From: Afifella marina DSM 2698
GTDB taxonomy: Bacteria; Pseudomonadota; Alphaproteobacteria; Rhizobiales; Afifellaceae
Assembly: GCF_900102695.1 (NCBI RefSeq)
Contig: NZ_FMVW01000012.1
Span: 1-64,000, forward strand
Length of the DNA stretch: 64,000 bases
Direction of reading: 5' to 3'
This document shows, in pieces, positions 42,789-52,517 of this stretch; positions within the stretch are counted from its first letter, which is position 1; each line of letters begins with the position of its first letter. A program made the position numbers and the translations under genes. The notes beneath the pieces are model-generated. The model did no database searches. It saw nothing but the letters and a program-made list of their open reading frames with translations, and was not told where the DNA came from.

Positions 42789-43471
42789 GCGGCGACCGGT
42801 CGCTGCATGACGATGTCGGAGACGCGCCGCATGGCCTCCGCCGGACCTTCCGGCGCTTCCCAAACGGCGCGGCGAAGGGCGACGAATTCCGCCCCCGTCG
42901 CCACGGCCTCCGGCAGGGTCTCAAGGCTCGCGCCGGCCATGATCACGGCCGGGACCTCCATCATGCTCGCCCACCATTCGGCAAGGGCGAGCGCCTTCGG
43001 ATGCGGCTCGTCGTGGCTGTCGCCGTCGGGTTCGCCGAAGAAGAGATAATCGACGTCGAGTTCGCCGGCGAGCATGGCGATGTCGCGCGTCTTGAGCTTG
43101 CCCGCCCCGACGATGCGCTGCGGGCGAAAGTTTTCCGCGGCCATGACGAGGTTCTGGTGGCCGTTGGCGATATGCACGCCGTCGGCCCCCACATGCCCTG
43201 CCGCGCGGGTGAAATTCTCAAGGAGCGCTGCGGCGCCTGCCGCCTGGATCACCGGGACGAGGCGGCGGGCGCGGGCTTCCGTCTCGCTCTCGCTCGGCGA
43301 GGCGGTGATGAGGACGGCCGCCACGGGTGCGACGGAAAGGGCGGTTTCGAGCGCCTCGACGTCCTTGGTTTCGTCCCCGTAAGACGGCGCGATCAAAAAG
43401 ATCTGCGGAGGGAGCGCTTCGTCTTCCGTGGGCCGGGGGCTCATCTGATCGGCATCGGTTTTCTGGTTCAT
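42785..43471 (-). CDS. ThiE-like TIM-barrel protein (thiamine phosphate synthase family)
   Basis: A 228-residue protein related to ThiE/TenI. It retains 'LIAPSYGDE' at strand 1, 'ADGVHIANG' and 'PAVIMAGASLETLPEAVATGAEFVALRRAV'-type end (family Gly-phosphate region). The diagnostic pyrophosphate loop 'GPxFxTxTK' of true ThiE reads 'FFGEPDGDSHDEP' instead, so thiamine phosphate synthase activity is doubtful. No thiamine genes are near. It forms an operon with the Sel1-repeat protein downstream. Confidence 0.75.
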   Translation of the reverse strand: MNQKTDADQMSPRPTEDEALPPQIFLIAPSYGDETKDVEALETALSVAPVAAVLITASPSESETEARARRLVPVIQAAGAAALLENFTRAAGHVGADGVHIANGHQNLVMAAENFRPQRIVGAGKLKTRDIAMLAGELDVDYLFFGEPDGDSHDEPHPKALALAEWWASMMEVPAVIMAGASLETLPEAVATGAEFVALRRAVWEAPEGPAEAMRRVSDIVMQRPVAA

Positions 43472-43484
43472 CGTCCTGGCACAT

Positions 43485-43511
43485 AAACGAAAGGAGGCGT
43501 CTCCGCCTCCT
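43485..43511 (-). terminator. Terminator after fba
   Basis: AGGAGGCG-TCTC-CGCCTCCT is a perfect 8-bp hairpin between fba and the ThiE-like gene. On the minus strand TTCGTTT follows, a modest T-run, so transcription from fba probably ends here. Confidence 0.65.
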
Positions 43512-43547
43512 CAACGTCGCAAATTCGGCGATTGTTTGAGAGAGGCC

Positions 43548-44576
43548 TCAGGCGGCCTTCTTCTCCTCGGTTTCGCTCCACCGGCCCGTCGCCGCAAGCG
43601 AATTCATGCGCGCCCGGTGGTTGAAGGCCCGCTGACCGGCGGCTTCGTTCTCCATCTTGCCGCCCCAGGCGTTGAGCGCCGCCGTCTGCAGGGCGCGGCC
43701 ATAGGAGTAGGTGAGCTTCCAGGGAAGCTGCCCCATGGCGTTCATGGCGGAGAGATGCGCCGTCGCCTGTTCGTCCGACTGGCCGCCGGAGAGGAAGGCG
43801 ATACCCGGAACGGCCGGCGGCACGCAGGATTTGAGGCAACGCAGCGTCTTCTCCGCGACCTCTTCGACACTCGCCTTCTGACCCGAATGGTCGCCCGGGA
43901 CGATCATGTTCGGTTTCAAGATCATGCCTTCCAGCATGACATTGGCGTCGTAGAGCTCGGTGAAGACCGTCTTCAAGGTCCACTCCGTGACCTCGTAGCA
44001 GCGGTCGATGTCGTGTTTGGCGCGCTCGCCATCCATCAGCACTTCCGGCTCGACGATCGGGAGGATGCCGTTTTCCTGGCAGAGTGCGGCATAGCGGGCG
44101 AGCGCATGGGCGTTCGCCTTGACGCAGTTCCAGGACGGCAGCGGGCCGTCGATGGTGATGACGGCGCGCCATTTGGCGAAACGCGCGCCGAGTTCGTAAT
44201 ATTCCTTGAGGCGGCCGCGCAGACCCGTGAGGCCTTCCGTGACCTTCTCGCCCGGCGAGAGCGCCATGTCCTTGGCGCCCTGATCGACCTTGATGCCGGG
44301 CACCGCGCCCGCATCCTGAATGATCTTGGAAAACGGCGTGCCGTCGCGCGCCGCCTGACGGAGGGTTTCGTCGAAGAGAATGACGCCGGAAATGTAGTCC
44401 TTCATCGCGTCGGCGCGGAACAGCATTTCGCGGTAGTCGCGACGCGATTCCTCCGTCGAGGTGAGGCTGATCGTATCGAAGCGCTTCTTGATGGTGCCGG
44501 TGCTTTCGTCGGCCGCAAGGATGCCCTTGCCTTCCGCCACCATCTTGTTGGCGATGTCTTCGAGGCGTTCCGTCAT
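43548..44576 (-). CDS. fba: Class I fructose-bisphosphate aldolase
   Basis: A 342-residue Schiff-base aldolase interconverting fructose-1,6-bisphosphate with DHAP and glyceraldehyde-3-P. The class I signature 'VMLEGMILKPNM' carries the imine-forming Lys, and 'GILAADESTGTIKKR' is the phosphate-binding N-terminal part. Located after pgk (59 bp) in a glycolysis/Calvin-type cluster; a hairpin terminator follows. Confidence 0.96.
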   Translation of the reverse strand: MTERLEDIANKMVAEGKGILAADESTGTIKKRFDTISLTSTEESRRDYREMLFRADAMKDYISGVILFDETLRQAARDGTPFSKIIQDAGAVPGIKVDQGAKDMALSPGEKVTEGLTGLRGRLKEYYELGARFAKWRAVITIDGPLPSWNCVKANAHALARYAALCQENGILPIVEPEVLMDGERAKHDIDRCYEVTEWTLKTVFTELYDANVMLEGMILKPNMIVPGDHSGQKASVEEVAEKTLRCLKSCVPPAVPGIAFLSGGQSDEQATAHLSAMNAMGQLPWKLTYSYGRALQTAALNAWGGKMENEAAGQRAFNHRARMNSLAATGRWSETEEKKAA

Positions 44577-44635
44577 TCAATCCTCCGTTCCAAGTGCCCG
44601 CAGGATGCAGGCCGGTGTGGCCAATGTTGGGCCGA

Positions 44636-45835
44636 TCAGGCCTTCTTCAAGGCCGTAACACCCGGCAGCTCCTTGCCTTCCATCCATTCCAGGAAGGCCC
44701 CGCCGGCAGTGGAGACGTAGGAAAAATCGTCCGCGACGCCCGCCTGATGCAGGGCGGAGACGGTGTCGCCGCCGCCGGCGACCGAGACGAGCGAGCCGGC
44801 CTTGGTGGCCTCCGCGGCATGACGGGCGCAGGCGACCGTCGCCTTGTCGAAGGGCTTCGTCTCGAAAGCGCCGAGCGGGCCGTTCCAGACGAGGGTTTCG
44901 GCCTTGTCGATCCATTCGTTGACGGCGGCGATGCTCTCAGGGCCGACGTCGAGGATCATGCCGTCGTCCGGCACCTTGTCGAGGGGAAGCGTTTCGCAGG
45001 CCGCGTTCTCCTTGAATTCCTTGGCGACCACGACGTCCTGCGGCAGCACGATGGCGCAGGCGGAGGAGGCGGCTTCCGTCATGATGCGGCGAGCGGTTTC
45101 GGCGAGGTCCGCCTCGCACAGCGACTTGCCGATGGCGACGCCCTTGGCATGCAGAAACGTGTTCGCCATGCCGCCGCCGATGACGAGGGCGTCCACCTTC
45201 TTCACGAGATTGGCGAGAAGATCGATCTTGGTCGACACCTTGGCGCCGCCGACGATGGCGAGGACCGGACGCTTGGGCCGGCCGAGCGCCTTCTCAAGAG
45301 CCTCCAGCTCCTCCTGCATGGCGCGGCCCGCATAGGCCGGCATGTGGTGGGCGAGGCCTTCGGTGGAGGCATGGGCGCGGTGGGCGGCGGAGAAAGCGTC
45401 GTTGACGTAGATGTCGCCGTTCTTGGCGAGCTCGGCGGTGAAGTCGGCGTCGTTCTTTTCCTCGCCGGCATAGAAGCGGGTGTTTTCCAGAAGAACGATG
45501 CCGCCATTGCCGAGGCTGTCGATGGCGTGGGCCGCCTTGTCGCCGATGCAATCCTCGCAGAATTCCACGGGCTTGCCGATCACTTCGGCCACGTCGCCGG
45601 CGATCTGGCCGAGCGACATTTCCGGCACGGGCTTGCCTTTCGGCCGGCCGAAATGGGCGAGGAGGGCGACGCGCGCGCCCTTGTCGGAGAGCTCGCGAAT
45701 GGTGCCCGCCACCCGCTCGATGCGGGTGCGGTCGGTGACGCGCCCGTCATGGACCGGAACGTTGAGATCGACACGCAGCAGGACGCGCTTGCCGGTGATG
45801 TCACCGGCGTCGTCGAGTGTGCGGAAACTGGCCAT
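44636..45835 (-). CDS. pgk: Phosphoglycerate kinase
   Basis: A 399-residue kinase transferring phosphate between 1,3-bisphosphoglycerate and ADP. Seen: '[19 protein letters not shown]' N-domain signature, 'LAHFGRPKG', '[15 protein letters not shown]', and the C-domain nucleotide site 'GGGDTVSAL'. ATG 45835 gives the standard start 'MASFRTLDD'; an in-frame upstream extension exists but is not needed. Upstream of fba. Confidence 0.96.
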   Translation of the reverse strand: MASFRTLDDAGDITGKRVLLRVDLNVPVHDGRVTDRTRIERVAGTIRELSDKGARVALLAHFGRPKGKPVPEMSLGQIAGDVAEVIGKPVEFCEDCIGDKAAHAIDSLGNGGIVLLENTRFYAGEEKNDADFTAELAKNGDIYVNDAFSAAHRAHASTEGLAHHMPAYAGRAMQEELEALEKALGRPKRPVLAIVGGAKVSTKIDLLANLVKKVDALVIGGGMANTFLHAKGVAIGKSLCEADLAETARRIMTEAASSACAIVLPQDVVVAKEFKENAACETLPLDKVPDDGMILDVGPESIAAVNEWIDKAETLVWNGPLGAFETKPFDKATVACARHAAEATKAGSLVSVAGGGDTVSALHQAGVADDFSYVSTAGGAFLEWMEGKELPGVTALKKA

Positions 45836-45904
45836 TAATTTTCCCCCATCGCATGAATATTCGCCCGGGAACATACAGGCAGAACGGGCGAAGGCAAGCG
45901 GCGC

Positions 45905-47845
45905 TCAGGCTTCCTCGGCGGGGGCTGCGCGCGTCGGACGCGGCTCCTTCTGCAGGCTGTCGAGATGGGCTCTCCTGCGCGACTTTCCCTCGTCCTTGCC
46001 CCGGCGAAAGGGTGTGGTGAGCCAGTGCCAGATGCCGCCCACGCTCAATATGGTCACGATGCTCTCTGAAGGCTTCGGCGGGTCGAGGGACACGCCGACA
46101 GAGGTGATGCGCCCCTGCGGATCAGCGTCGCGGACGATGAGCTCGATGTCGCCGAGAACGACGCGGTCGCCATATTCGGGGCTGCCGCCGACCCGCGCCG
46201 TGATGAGTTCCGCGATCGTCCAATCTGCCTCTTCGGCGGCAAGCTCCAGCTCATAGGCCTCCGCCAATTCGCGCACCGGGCGCTGCGGATCGAGGGTGAA
46301 ATCGCCGAAGAATTCGACGTCTTGCGGATCGAGCTCGGCGCGGCTTGCGAAAAGCCGGTCGAGAAGATGCGGAAAGGCGCCCGGAATGACGATGTAGACG
46401 TAATCGCCAGGTTGCAGCCGGCCAGCATCCTGGAAGGAGAGCGAGCGGCCGTCGCGCAGCACCAGAGAGGGGCGCGCCCAGCGCGGAATGCGCTCGCCGC
46501 GCGCCACCGGGCTGTCGGCGATGACACGGTAGGTCAAAAGCTCATGATGGCGCGTGCCCGGCAGATCGAGCGTGATCTTTTCCATCGGGCCGAGGCGTGG
46601 CGGCAGGACGAGACCGAGGCGGCGCGCGACCTTGCCGACCGTCCAGCCCTGTACGATGAGCGAGACGAGCACGATGATGAAGGCGAAGTTGAAGAGGGCG
46701 CGGCCGTTCGGGATCTCCGAGATGAGCGGCGTGATCGCGAGCAGGATGGAGACGGCGCCACGCAGGCCGACCCAGGAGACGAAGGCCGTCTCAGCACGCG
46801 GGAAGCGAAAGGGGATGAGACACAGGGCGACGGCGAGCGGGCGGCCGATGAAGATCAGAAAGAGCCCGATGGCGATCGCGTCGCCGATGATGATCGGAAA
46901 TTGCGACGGGGTGGCGAAGAGCCCGAGGACCAGAAACATGATGATCTGGGCAAGCCAGGTCATGCCATCCTGGAAGCGCAGGAGGCTTGCGGCAGCACGC
47001 AGCCGCGCATTGCCGGCGATCAGCCCGGCGATATAGACGGCAAGAAAGCCGGAGCCGCCGATCGCGCCGGCGGCCGCGAAGACCATCAGGGACAGCGCCA
47101 GAACGAAGATCGGCATCAGCCCGCGGTCGAGGTCGAGCTTTTCAACGAGCCACAGGATGAGCCGCCCGCCGACGAGGCCGCCGGCGACGCCGAGCCCCAT
47201 CTGCACGAGAAAGCCGGTGAGGACGTCGCCCGCGAGCTGTTGCGGCTTGATCGCTTCGCCGGTGGCGAGAACCGAGACGAGCGTCAACGTCAGGAAGATG
47301 GCGATCGGGTCGTTGGAACCGGATTCGACTTCGAGCGTGGAGCGCACGCGGTCGCGGATCGAGATGTTGCCGACGCGCAGCAGAAAGAAGACGGCCGCCG
47401 CATCGGTGGAGGCGACGATGGACCCGAGAAGGAAGGATTCCAGCCAGGAGAAATCGGTCAGGTAATGCGTGCACAGCCCGACGAGGCCTGCCGTCAGCAC
47501 GACGCCGAAAGTGGCGAGCGACAAGGCCGGCAGCGCCGCCTGCTTGAAGGCGGCGACGGGCGTTCGGAAGCCTGAATCGAACAAGACGACGGCAAGCGCC
47601 AGCGAGCCGACGAAATAAGCCAGCGGTGCATTATCGAAATCGAGGCCGAGCCCGTCCGTGCCGGCGGCGAGGCCGATCAGGAGAAAGATGAGCAGGAGGG
47701 GAGCGCCGAAGCGGAAGGCGATGAGGCTCGAAAAGGCCGCGACCAGCACGAGTGCCGTGCCGATGAGGATGACGAGATAGATACCCTGCTCGTAGATGCC
47801 GCCCTCCCTGCCATTGCGCGCCGTGAACCGATACGGCCGATGCAC
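45905..47845 (-). CDS. Potassium/proton antiporter (NhaP2/CvrA-like, CPA1) with RCK_C and CorC_HlyC domains
   Basis: About 646 residues: 12-13 membrane helices (to about 390) with the exchanger motif 'ESGSNDPIAIFL' holding the conserved Asp, then an RCK_C-like domain ('GDYVYIVIPG', about 460-490) and a CorC_HlyC transporter-associated domain (to about 590). It exports K+ or Na+ for protons. The start is unclear because no ATG fits: in-frame TTG 47881 and GTG 47845 are possible, and an ATC with GGGAGGG just upstream lies near 47797. GTG chosen. Confidence 0.88.
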   Translation of the reverse strand: MHRPYRFTARNGREGGIYEQGIYLVILIGTALVLVAAFSSLIAFRFGAPLLLIFLLIGLAAGTDGLGLDFDNAPLAYFVGSLALAVVLFDSGFRTPVAAFKQAALPALSLATFGVVLTAGLVGLCTHYLTDFSWLESFLLGSIVASTDAAAVFFLLRVGNISIRDRVRSTLEVESGSNDPIAIFLTLTLVSVLATGEAIKPQQLAGDVLTGFLVQMGLGVAGGLVGGRLILWLVEKLDLDRGLMPIFVLALSLMVFAAAGAIGGSGFLAVYIAGLIAGNARLRAAASLLRFQDGMTWLAQIIMFLVLGLFATPSQFPIIIGDAIAIGLFLIFIGRPLAVALCLIPFRFPRAETAFVSWVGLRGAVSILLAITPLISEIPNGRALFNFAFIIVLVSLIVQGWTVGKVARRLGLVLPPRLGPMEKITLDLPGTRHHELLTYRVIADSPVARGERIPRWARPSLVLRDGRSLSFQDAGRLQPGDYVYIVIPGAFPHLLDRLFASRAELDPQDVEFFGDFTLDPQRPVRELAEAYELELAAEEADWTIAELITARVGGSPEYGDRVVLGDIELIVRDADPQGRITSVGVSLDPPKPSESIVTILSVGGIWHWLTTPFRRGKDEGKSRRRAHLDSLQKEPRPTRAAPAEEA

Positions 47846-47901
47846 CCTATCCCTTGTTGCGGGAGGGTGTGGCAAAGGCAAGGCCTTGTGGTGTTCACTC
47901 T

Positions 47902-48486
47902 TTACGAAATGTCGACGGGAATGCGCCGGAACAAGGTCGGGTAGTCGAGAACGAGGCCGTCCTCATCGACGGGAAGTTCGACCGTGAAGGAGCGGTCGGC
48001 GGCTTCGTAGCGATAGAGCGATCCCGCCGTCAGGCAGGTGTAGATCTGGTGATCGCGCACTGGCTTGAACGTGTCGAAGGGCACGTAGGCCATGGTGAGG
48101 CTGCCGGAGCATGCGCCTTCTGCGAGCTTCAGGCGGCGGATCGGCAGGGTGTTGGTGAAGGCGGAGCCGGCGAGATCGACGTCGATGGCGCCGTCGAGAC
48201 ATTCGAGCGGGCGTCCGCCGGCCTCGTGCCAATGGCCTTCGCCATCGGAATGGATGTCGATGCTGCGTCCGGAAGTTGCCTTCAGGATCAGCGAGCGCGT
48301 GCGCCACGCATCATCGCAGCTGAGGCGGTAGAAGACGCCGTAAGGAATTCCGCCGCGGTCTCCGATGACGGTGCCACGGATCAGAAATCCGGTCGGGGCC
48401 GGCCCCAAGCTCACATGCTCAAGGCCGATCCCCTGTTCGGGTTGCCAGCGCGCGGCGCGCGCCGGCAAAGAGCGGAAGCCGCCCAT
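47902..48486 (-). CDS. Putative glycolipid-binding family protein (DUF1089, PF06475-like)
   Basis: A protein of about 194 residues matching the PF06475 pattern by eye: 'RWQPEQGIGLEHVSLG', 'SCDDAWRTRSLIL', 'LECLDGAIDVDLAGSAFTNT' followed by 'LPIRRL', and near the end 'DEDGLVLDYPTLFRRI'. The biochemical role is unproven; homologues in other bacteria are linked to glycolipid or lipopolysaccharide binding. No signal peptide, so cytoplasmic. It begins 14 bp after gap, so it is likely co-transcribed. An earlier in-frame start (48522) would overlap gap. Confidence 0.8.
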   Translation of the reverse strand: MGGFRSLPARAARWQPEQGIGLEHVSLGPAPTGFLIRGTVIGDRGGIPYGVFYRLSCDDAWRTRSLILKATSGRSIDIHSDGEGHWHEAGGRPLECLDGAIDVDLAGSAFTNTLPIRRLKLAEGACSGSLTMAYVPFDTFKPVRDHQIYTCLTAGSLYRYEAADRSFTVELPVDEDGLVLDYPTLFRRIPVDIS

Positions 48487-48499
48487 CGCGAAGCTTGGC

Positions 48500-49504
48500 T
48501 TAGATGGTCTTCGCCATGGCAACCGCTGTGTCGTTCATGCGGTTGGAGAAGCCCCATTCGTTGTCGTACCAGGACATGACCCGGCACAGCGAGCCGTCCA
48601 TGACCTTCGTCTGGTCCATGTGGAAGACGGAGGAATGGCTGTCGTGGTTGAAGTCGGAGGAGACGAGCTTCTCGTCCGTGTAGCCGAGGATGCCCTTGAG
48701 GTCGCCATCGGCGGCGGCGCGGATTGCCTCCTGGATCTCTTCCACCGACGTGGAGCGCGACGGCACGAACTTGAAGTCGACGACCGAGACGTTCGGGGTC
48801 GGCACGCGGATCGCGACGCCGTCGAGCTTGCCGTTGAGCTCCGGCAGGACGAGGCCGACGGCCTTGGCCGCGCCCGTCGAGGTCGGGATCATGGAAAGAG
48901 CCGCGGCACGGCCGCGATAGAGATCCTTGTGCAGCGTGTCGAGCGTCGGCTGATCACCCGTGTACGAGTGGATCGTCGTCATGAAGCCCTTGTCGATGCC
49001 GATGGCGTTGTTGATCACATAGGCGACCGGGGCGAGGCAGTTCGTCGTGCACGAGGCGTTGGAGACGACGACGTGGTCGGAGGTCAGCTTGTCGTCATTG
49101 ACGCCGTAGACCACGGTCAGATCGGCTCCGGCGGACGGCGCGGAGACGAGGATGCGCTTGGCGCCGCCTTCAAGATGCAGCGCCGCCTTTTCGCGGGCGG
49201 TGAAGATGCCGGTGCATTCCATCACGATGTCGACGCCGAGCTCGCCATGCGGGAGCTTCGTCGGATCGCGCTCGGCCGTGACCTTGATCGGACCGCGGCC
49301 GACGTCGATGGTGTCGCCGGAGACCTTCACTTCGCCCGGGAAGCGGCCATGGACGCTGTCGTAGCGCATCAAATGGGCGTTGGTTTCGACCGGGCCAAGG
49401 TCGTTGATGGCCACGACCTCGATGTCGGTGCGGCCAGATTCGATGATGGAGCGCAGAACATTGCGCCCGATGCGGCCAAATCCGTTGATGGCAACCTTAA
49501 CCAT
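48500..49504 (-). CDS. gap: Type I glyceraldehyde-3-phosphate dehydrogenase
   Basis: A 334-residue NAD-dependent dehydrogenase of glycolysis/gluconeogenesis. NAD site 'INGFGRIGRNVLR', Asp in 'VVAINDL' favouring NAD, catalytic Cys in 'SNASCTTNCLAP', and the C-terminal 'WYDNEWGFSNRM'. It lies 9 bp after tkt on the same strand. Confidence 0.97.
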   Translation of the reverse strand: MVKVAINGFGRIGRNVLRSIIESGRTDIEVVAINDLGPVETNAHLMRYDSVHGRFPGEVKVSGDTIDVGRGPIKVTAERDPTKLPHGELGVDIVMECTGIFTAREKAALHLEGGAKRILVSAPSAGADLTVVYGVNDDKLTSDHVVVSNASCTTNCLAPVAYVINNAIGIDKGFMTTIHSYTGDQPTLDTLHKDLYRGRAAALSMIPTSTGAAKAVGLVLPELNGKLDGVAIRVPTPNVSVVDFKFVPSRSTSVEEIQEAIRAAADGDLKGILGYTDEKLVSSDFNHDSHSSVFHMDQTKVMDGSLCRVMSWYDNEWGFSNRMNDTAVAMAKTI

Positions 49505-49513
49505 TTGCGTCTC

Positions 49514-51514
49514 CTAATCCGTCTCTTTTGGTTCAAGCCGGGCAAGTGCCTTTTCGCAGATCGCCTCAGCCGTAATCCCGAAATGCCGATATAGCTCCTC
49601 GTAGGGACCGCTCGCGCCGAAGCCCGTCATGCCGACGAAAAGTCCGTGTTCGCCGATGATCGCGTCCCAACCCTGGCGAATGGCGGCCTCGACGCCAATA
49701 CGCAAGGGGGCGGTCCCGATTATTTCCTGGCGATAGACATCGCTTTGCTGCGCAAAGAGATCGAAGGAAGGGATCGAGACGACACGCGTCGGATGGCCCC
49801 GCTCGTCAAGCAGATCCTTGGCCGCAACCGCGATCGCGACTTCCGAACCCGTGGCGAAAAGGCTCACCTCGGCGTCGCCGCTGCAATCTGCGATGACATA
49901 GGCGCCGCGGCGGCAGAGATTGTCTTCCTCATACTCGCCGCGCATGGGCGTAAGGTTCTGTCGCGTCAAAACGATGACGCTCGGCCCGGTCGACGTGGCG
50001 AGCGCAAGCTGCCAGCATTCGGCCGTCTCCACGGCATCGGCCGGACGCAGGACCGTCAGGTTCGGGATCGCCCGCAGCGCCGCCAGATGTTCGACCGGCT
50101 GATGGGTGGGGCCATCTTCGCCGAGACCGATGGAATCGTGCGTCATGACGAAGATGACGCGCTGACGCATCAAAGCGGCGAGGCGGATGGCCGGCCGGCA
50201 ATAATCGGAGAAGGTCAGGAAGGTCCCGGAGAAGGGGATCAGCCCCTTGTGGAGCGCCATGCCGTTCATGGCCGCCGCCATACCGTGCTCGCGGATACCC
50301 CAATGAATGAAGCTGCCGGAGAAATCGCCCGGTGCCACCGCCTTCATCTCGCTGGTGCGGGTGTTGTTGGAGCCGGTCAGATCGCCCGAACCGCCGATCA
50401 TTTCGGGGACGACGGGAACGATGCATTCCAGCACGGCTTGCGAGGCCTTGCGGCTTGCGAGCGTCGGCGGCTCGGCTGCGTATTCCCGCTTCAGCTCGGC
50501 AATGGCGCGATCGAGCCGCGGCGGAAGGTCGCCGGCCATGGTGCGGGCGAATTCGCCGCGCAATTCCGCGTCGAGCCCCTCGAAGCGCTCCTGCCAGGCT
50601 TTGCGGCGCGGACGGGCCCTGAGGCCGGTGATGCGCCAGGCGTCGAGAATGTCGGCGGGGATATGGAAGGGCTCATAGGGCCAGTCGAGCCGCTCGCGCG
50701 CCTCCTGCACTTCCTTTTCGCCGAGCGGGCTGCCATGGGCCGCCGATTTGCCGGCCTTGTTGGGGGCGCCGAAGCCGATGGTGGTGCGTGCCGCAATCAG
50801 GGTCGGCCGATCCGATTGCCGCGCATCCGTCAACGCGCGGTCGATCTGTTCGGGGTCGTGGCCGTCGATGCGCACGGCGTTCCAGCCCGAGGCCTCCACA
50901 CGCGCCACCTGATCGGTGGAATCCGACAGCGAGATGTCGCCGTCGATGGTGATGTGGTTGTCGTCGAAGATGACGATGAGGCGGCTGAGCTTCAGATGGC
51001 CGGCGAGTGCGATGGCTTCCTGGCTGATGCCTTCCATGAGGTCGCCATCGGAGCACAGGACGTAGGTGTGATGATCGATGATGCCGTCGCCGAAACGCGC
51101 ATTCAGCATGCGCTCGGCGAGGGCCATGCCGACGGCATTGGCGATGCCCTGACCGAGCGGGCCGGTGGTCGTCTCGATGCCCGGCGCTTCGCCGACCTCC
51201 GGATGGCCGGCCGTTTTGGAGCCGAGCTGGCGGAAGTTCTTCAGCTCCTCGATCGTCATCTCGTCGTAGCCGAGAAGATAGAGGAGGGAATAAAGCAGCA
51301 TCGAGCCGTGCCCGGCCGACAGCACGAAACGGTCGCGGTCGGGCCAGTTCGGATCGGTGGGATCGAACTTCAAATGTCGGGTAAACAGGACGGTGGCAAT
51401 ATCGGCCGCGCCCATCGGCAGGCCGGGATGCCCCGATTTTGCAGCCTCCACCGCGTCCATGGCGAGCGCCCGGATCGCATTGGCCATGGATGCGTGCTTT
51501 TCGGCCTCTGGCAT
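49514..51514 (-). CDS. tkt: Transketolase
   Basis: A 666-residue thiamine-diphosphate enzyme exchanging two-carbon ketol groups in the pentose phosphate (and, if present, Calvin) pathway. Seen: '[16 protein letters not shown]', the ThDP/Mg motif '[13 protein letters not shown]', '[17 protein letters not shown]' and '[19 protein letters not shown]'. First gene of a minus-strand series tkt-gap-(glycolipid-binding)-(antiporter)-pgk-fba. No phosphoribulokinase or RuBisCO is in the window. Confidence 0.97.
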   Translation of the reverse strand: MPEAEKHASMANAIRALAMDAVEAAKSGHPGLPMGAADIATVLFTRHLKFDPTDPNWPDRDRFVLSAGHGSMLLYSLLYLLGYDEMTIEELKNFRQLGSKTAGHPEVGEAPGIETTTGPLGQGIANAVGMALAERMLNARFGDGIIDHHTYVLCSDGDLMEGISQEAIALAGHLKLSRLIVIFDDNHITIDGDISLSDSTDQVARVEASGWNAVRIDGHDPEQIDRALTDARQSDRPTLIAARTTIGFGAPNKAGKSAAHGSPLGEKEVQEARERLDWPYEPFHIPADILDAWRITGLRARPRRKAWQERFEGLDAELRGEFARTMAGDLPPRLDRAIAELKREYAAEPPTLASRKASQAVLECIVPVVPEMIGGSGDLTGSNNTRTSEMKAVAPGDFSGSFIHWGIREHGMAAAMNGMALHKGLIPFSGTFLTFSDYCRPAIRLAALMRQRVIFVMTHDSIGLGEDGPTHQPVEHLAALRAIPNLTVLRPADAVETAECWQLALATSTGPSVIVLTRQNLTPMRGEYEEDNLCRRGAYVIADCSGDAEVSLFATGSEVAIAVAAKDLLDERGHPTRVVSIPSFDLFAQQSDVYRQEIIGTAPLRIGVEAAIRQGWDAIIGEHGLFVGMTGFGASGPYEELYRHFGITAEAICEKALARLEPKETD

Positions 51515-51769
51515 GGGAAACTTCCGAGATGGTGCCGGACATCAGGCCGTTCAGGCGCTGACCCGCGCTTCTTATCGTCCGGCGGGCGCCGCGAGACATA
51601 CACGGCTCTCAATGCGAGTCAACGCCACAGCCACGAAGCAGCTGCGTAGGAAGCATCTTGGGCAGTTGACTGCTCTTTCAAGCGCTGCATAACCTCTTCG
51701 CCCCAATCCGTTGATTTTTGACGGCTCGGGGGTGAACCTTTGGCTCAAAGACGTGCATAGTGTGCTGCC

Positions 51770-52081
51770 ATGGATCCTGCTTCCCCAGCCAATTCGACGC
51801 CCGGCCATGCGCCGAGCCGTTTCGCGCAAGCGACAGAGCTTCTCGAGAAAGCTCTGAGCGAGCTCGAGCTTGCGGTGGAGCGCAGCGAATCGCGCGGCGG
51901 CCATCACGAAACGCTCGTGCAGCAGCTTCACGATTCCGAACAGGACAGGGCGCGGCTCGCCGAGGCGCTGGATGCGGCCGGTGACCGCTCGTCCAAGTTG
52001 GAGCGGGCCAATCACGAAGTGGGCCAGCGTCTCGACCGTGCCATCGCTCAGCTGAAATCGGCTCTCGGAGAGGATTTCTGA
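51770..52081 (+). CDS. DUF4164 family coiled-coil protein
   Basis: A 103-residue protein, almost wholly helical with heptad-like pattern from residue 18 ('QATELLEKALSELELAVERS'). DUF4164 proteins usually lie just before zapA in Hyphomicrobiales, as here (4-bp gap), so it may help the divisome. It opposes tkt. Confidence 0.8.
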   Translation: MDPASPANSTPGHAPSRFAQATELLEKALSELELAVERSESRGGHHETLVQQLHDSEQDRARLAEALDAAGDRSSKLERANHEVGQRLDRAIAQLKSALGEDF

Positions 52082-52085
52082 CATC

Positions 52086-52481
52086 ATGGCGACCGTAACG
52101 GTCAGCATCGGCGGGCGGCGTTTCCGGCTCGCATGCGAGGATGGCGAGGAAGAGCACGTCATGGAGCTCGGCGAGCGGTTGGATCAGACCGTCACCGAGT
52201 TGCGCAGCAATGTCGGCGAGATCGGCGATCAGCGCCTGACCGTCATGGCGGCGATGCTGATGACCGACCGTCTGAGCGAGGCGGAAGGTCGCATCGCCGG
52301 GCTTGAAAGCGAAATCTCCGAACTGCGCGAAAGCCGCAACGAGGCCCTCGACCGCTTCGAGGCGCTGGAGAGCGAGGCGAGCGACGCGATGGAGCGAGCC
52401 GGCCGGCGCATTGCGCGGCTCGCGCGGGCGCTGCGCGGCGGCTCAACGAGCAGTAGCTCATCCGGCGGCGAAGAGGAGTGA
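52086..52481 (+). CDS. zapA: Cell division protein ZapA
   Basis: A 131-residue protein: N-terminal ZapA fold ('VTVSIGGRRFRLACEDGEEEH', about 3-22), 'DQRLTVMAAMLMTDRLSE' and a coiled-coil of about 65-100, then a Ser/Glu-rich tail. ZapA bundles FtsZ filaments at mid-cell. The tail is longer than in E. coli. The 6S RNA that often follows zapA is not seen; a TSUP permease comes 36 bp later. Confidence 0.92.
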   Translation: MATVTVSIGGRRFRLACEDGEEEHVMELGERLDQTVTELRSNVGEIGDQRLTVMAAMLMTDRLSEAEGRIAGLESEISELRESRNEALDRFEALESEASDAMERAGRRIARLARALRGGSTSSSSSGGEEE

Positions 52482-52517
52482 CGTGGCGCAGGCGAGCCTG
52501 ATGCTGCGCGTTCCTGC

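Noticed and set aside
43548-51514. Calvin cycle (cbb) operon
   Set aside because: tkt, gap, pgk and fba are present but there is no phosphoribulokinase, RuBisCO or cbbR; the set equally serves glycolysis and pentose phosphate metabolism.
49646-51649. 667-residue plus-strand frame opposite tkt
   Set aside because: The opposite strand encodes a full transketolase with all motifs; the plus frame has no domain.
52482-52517. 6S RNA, often located next to zapA
   Set aside because: Only 36 bases separate zapA from the next gene, far too short.
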